DNA from: Actinomycetes bacterium
GTDB lineage: Bacteria > Actinomycetota > Actinomycetes > Streptosporangiales > Streptosporangiaceae
Reading direction: 5' to 3'
Assembly: GCA_025964635.1 (NCBI GenBank)
Contig: JAOPYP010000800.1
Coordinates: 1 to 13,683 of the forward strand
Length of the DNA: 13,683 bases
Shown piece by piece: positions 11,881-13,683 of the stretch. Under the pieces are notes generated by a model that was not told where the DNA came from, did not search any database, and saw only the letters and a list, made by a program, of their open reading frames with translations. Each line of letters opens with the position of its first letter. The stretch's first letter is position 1. The translations under genes were made by a program, and so were the position numbers.

Positions 11881-11914
11881 CGGGGTGGCGCCGGCCGCGG
11901 CTGGCGCCACCCCG
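11881..11914 (+). terminator. Probable terminator after ilvC: perfect 12-bp inverted repeat
   Basis: CGGGGTGGCGCC (11881-11892) is perfectly complementary to GGCGCCACCCCG (11903-11914) across a ten-base loop. It begins 13 bases after the ilvC stop codon. No T-run follows, as is common for GC-rich actinomycete terminators. It closes the ilvBNC operon; serA, on the same strand, has its own promoter downstream. Confidence 0.75.
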
Positions 11915-12019
11915 GCTCTATCCGCGGCCGGGCTTCATCGCTGACCCTCAGCGGACGCCCCAGCAGTCACGCGCGCAACGCAGGGCGCACGCTCGTACGG
12001 CTGATGAATCCCGTGACTC

Positions 12020-12048
12020 GTGAACGTTTTCACAAGCTCCGCTACACT
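12020..12048 (+). promoter_or_regulatory. Candidate serA promoter with overlapping dyad
   Basis: TACACT at 12043-12048 is a good -10 match. Seventeen bases upstream, GTGAAC at 12020-12025 partly resembles TTGACA. The predicted start near 12055 gives a 5' leader of about 28 bases. A dyad, GTGAA-N4-TTCAC at 12020-12033, covers the -35 hexamer and runs into the spacer, a position from which a bound repressor could block RNA polymerase. The spacer around it is less GC-rich than the flanking genes. Confidence 0.5.
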
Positions 12049-12082
12049 GAGCTTTCGCTGTCCGTCATGAGGGGCCATCGCC

Positions 12083-13675
12083 GTGCCTGCATTTATCGTC
12101 CTCATCGCCGAGGAACTTTCGCCGGCCGCCGTCGCGCAGCTGGAAACCGACTTCGATGTGCGGCACACGGACGGCTCTGACCGTCCGGCGCTGCTCGCCG
12201 CGCTCGCCGCGGCCGACGCGGTCATCGTGCGCAGCGCCACCACGATCGATGCCGAGGCGCTGGCCCATGCCCCGCGCCTCCGGGTGGTCGCGCGAGCCGG
12301 GGTCGGCCTGGACAACGTGGACGTGGAGGCGGCGACACGGGCGGGCGTGATGGTGGTGAACGCGCCCACCTCCAACATCGTCAGCGCCGCCGAGCACGCG
12401 GTCGGCCTGCTCCTCGCCGTGGCCCGCAACGTGCCGCAGGCCGACGCCTCGCTGCGGGCCGGCGAGTGGAAGCGGTCCGCGTTCACCGGGGTGGAACTGG
12501 ACGGCAAGGTGGCCGGCATCCTGGGGCTGGGCCGGATTGGCGTTCTCGTGGCCGAGCGGCTCACCGCCTTCGGCATGCGGGTCATCGCGTACGACCCGTA
12601 CGTTCCCGCGGCCCGGGCGGCCCAGCTCGGCGTCCGGCTGGCCAGCCTGGACGAGCTGCTGAGCGAGGCGGACTTCATCAGCGTCCACCTGCCGAAGAAC
12701 ACCGAGACGACCGGCCTCATCGGGGACAAGGAACTGCACCTGGTCAAGCCCGGCGTCCGCATCGTGAATGCGGCCCGGGGCGGGATCGTGGACGAGCAGG
12801 CGCTCGCGCTGGCGCTGCGCGAAGGCCGGGTGGCCGGGGCGGCCATCGACGTGTTCACCACGGAGCCCGCCACCGGCCACCCCCTCCTGGGGATCTCCTC
12901 GGTGGTGGCGACGCCGCACCTCGGCGCGAGCACCGCCGAGGCGCAGGAGAAGGCGGGAACCCAGGTCGCCCGGTCCGTCCGGCTGGCCCTGGCCGGTGAG
13001 TTCGTCCCGGACGCGGTGAATGTCCAGGGGGGCACGGTTGACGAGGACGTCAAGCCGGGCCTGCCGCTGGCCGAGAAGCTCGGCCGCATCTTCACCGCGC
13101 TGGCCGGCGGGATGGCCGCCCGGATCGACGTGGAGGTGCGGGGCGAGATCGCCGGTCACGATGTCCGGGTGCTCCAGCTGGCCGCGCTCAAGGGGGTCTT
13201 CACCGACGTGGTCGAGGACGCGGTGACGTACGTGAACGCGCCGCTGCTCGCCAGCGAGCGCGGCGTTGAGGTCAGCCTGGTCACCGAGGCGGACAGCCCG
13301 GACTGGCGGAACCTGGTGACGCTGCGCGGCATCATGCCCGACGGCCAGGTGATCTCCGCGTCCGGCACGCTGAGCGGGCGCCGGCAGCAGGAAAAGCTGG
13401 TCGAGGTCAACGGCTTCGACATGGAGATCGCCCCCGCCGAGCACATGGTGTTCCTCACCTACACCGACCGTCCGGGGGTGGTGGGCACGGTGGGCCAGAT
13501 CCTCGGCAGCGAGGGCATCAACATCGCCGGGATGCAGGTATGCCGGGACGCGCGGGGCGGCCACGCGCTGATCGTCCTGTCGGTGGACTCGGCCATCCCC
13601 GCGGTGGTGCTGGACGACATCCTGTCCACGATCGGCGCCGTGCTGGGCCGCACCGTCGACCTGGACGAGCGCTGA
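12083..13675 (+). CDS. serA: D-3-phosphoglycerate dehydrogenase
   Basis: SerA oxidises 3-phosphoglycerate to 3-phosphohydroxypyruvate with NAD+, the first step of serine synthesis. At 530 residues it is the long actinobacterial (Mycobacterium-type) form. The nucleotide site is G148-L-G-R-I-G153, with Asp171 at the end of the second strand favouring NAD. The catalytic triad is Arg232 (NAARGGIVDE), Glu261 (DVFTTEPA) and His279 (ATPHLGAS). Residues from about 315 to 450 form the intervening ASB domain. Residues 455-530 are an ACT domain with TDRPGVVGTVGQILGSEGIN, which in homologues binds serine for feedback inhibition. The GTG start at 12083 is supported by GAGGGG at 12069-12074 eight bases upstream and by homologues starting similarly. 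It stands alone behind the ilvC terminator. The window ends eight bases after its stop codon. Confidence 0.97.
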   Translation: MPAFIVLIAEELSPAAVAQLETDFDVRHTDGSDRPALLAALAAADAVIVRSATTIDAEALAHAPRLRVVARAGVGLDNVDVEAATRAGVMVVNAPTSNIVSAAEHAVGLLLAVARNVPQADASLRAGEWKRSAFTGVELDGKVAGILGLGRIGVLVAERLTAFGMRVIAYDPYVPAARAAQLGVRLASLDELLSEADFISVHLPKNTETTGLIGDKELHLVKPGVRIVNAARGGIVDEQALALALREGRVAGAAIDVFTTEPATGHPLLGISSVVATPHLGASTAEAQEKAGTQVARSVRLALAGEFVPDAVNVQGGTVDEDVKPGLPLAEKLGRIFTALAGGMAARIDVEVRGEIAGHDVRVLQLAALKGVFTDVVEDAVTYVNAPLLASERGVEVSLVTEADSPDWRNLVTLRGIMPDGQVISASGTLSGRRQQEKLVEVNGFDMEIAPAEHMVFLTYTDRPGVVGTVGQILGSEGINIAGMQVCRDARGGHALIVLSVDSAIPAVVLDDILSTIGAVLGRTVDLDER

Positions 13676-13683
13676 CGGCCCTG

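Noticed and set aside
12065..13564. 499-codon open frame on the minus strand opposite serA
   Set aside because: Shadow of serA with the same low-information composition and no recognisable motif.

Overview
The window is very GC-rich, with strongly G/C-biased third codon positions, GTG starts and ATGA stop-start overlaps. This points to a high-GC actinomycete (Streptomyces/Streptosporangiales-like); I cannot resolve the genus. The gene order (gatCAB, hydroxyacid dehydrogenase, GGDEF/EAL protein, ilvB-ilvN-ilvC, serA) resembles the chromosomal core layout I recall from Streptomyces, where a diguanylate-cyclase-like gene also sits directly before ilvB. All protein genes lie on the + strand. I see no insertion sequences, prophage genes, CRISPR arrays, tRNAs or rRNAs.

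Layout: 2-271 is probably the low-complexity C-terminus of an upstream protein. 312-3750 is the compact gatC-gatA-gatB operon for the tRNA-dependent amidotransferase that makes Gln-tRNA(Gln) and/or Asn-tRNA(Asn). 3791-4702 is a D-2-hydroxyacid dehydrogenase. A 373-base, less GC-rich intergenic region follows and ends in a 10-codon upstream reading frame with a strong ribosome site, overlapping by ATGA the start of a 934-residue membrane PAS-GGDEF-EAL protein (5076-7880). Both signalling domains of that protein have lost catalytic residues, and a histidine-rich pentapeptide repeat separates them.

Between that gene and ilvB lies what looks like a complete transcription attenuator: a promoter, a 15-residue leader peptide with four consecutive branched-chain amino-acid codons (Val-Ile-Val-Leu), a long hairpin over the leader stop codon, and an intrinsic terminator with a T6 tract 42 bases before ilvB. 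ilvB, ilvN and ilvC then encode the first two steps of valine/isoleucine (and leucine-precursor) synthesis. The cluster ends at a perfect 12-bp inverted repeat. serA (12083-13675), the first enzyme of serine synthesis, has its own promoter with an overlapping dyad.

Most of the window is conserved core metabolism. The points most worth a second look are the ilvB attenuator with its possibly leaderless leader peptide, the apparently catalytically dead c-di-GMP protein with its His-repeat linker, and the mini-ORF translationally coupled to it. I found no clearly new multi-gene system.
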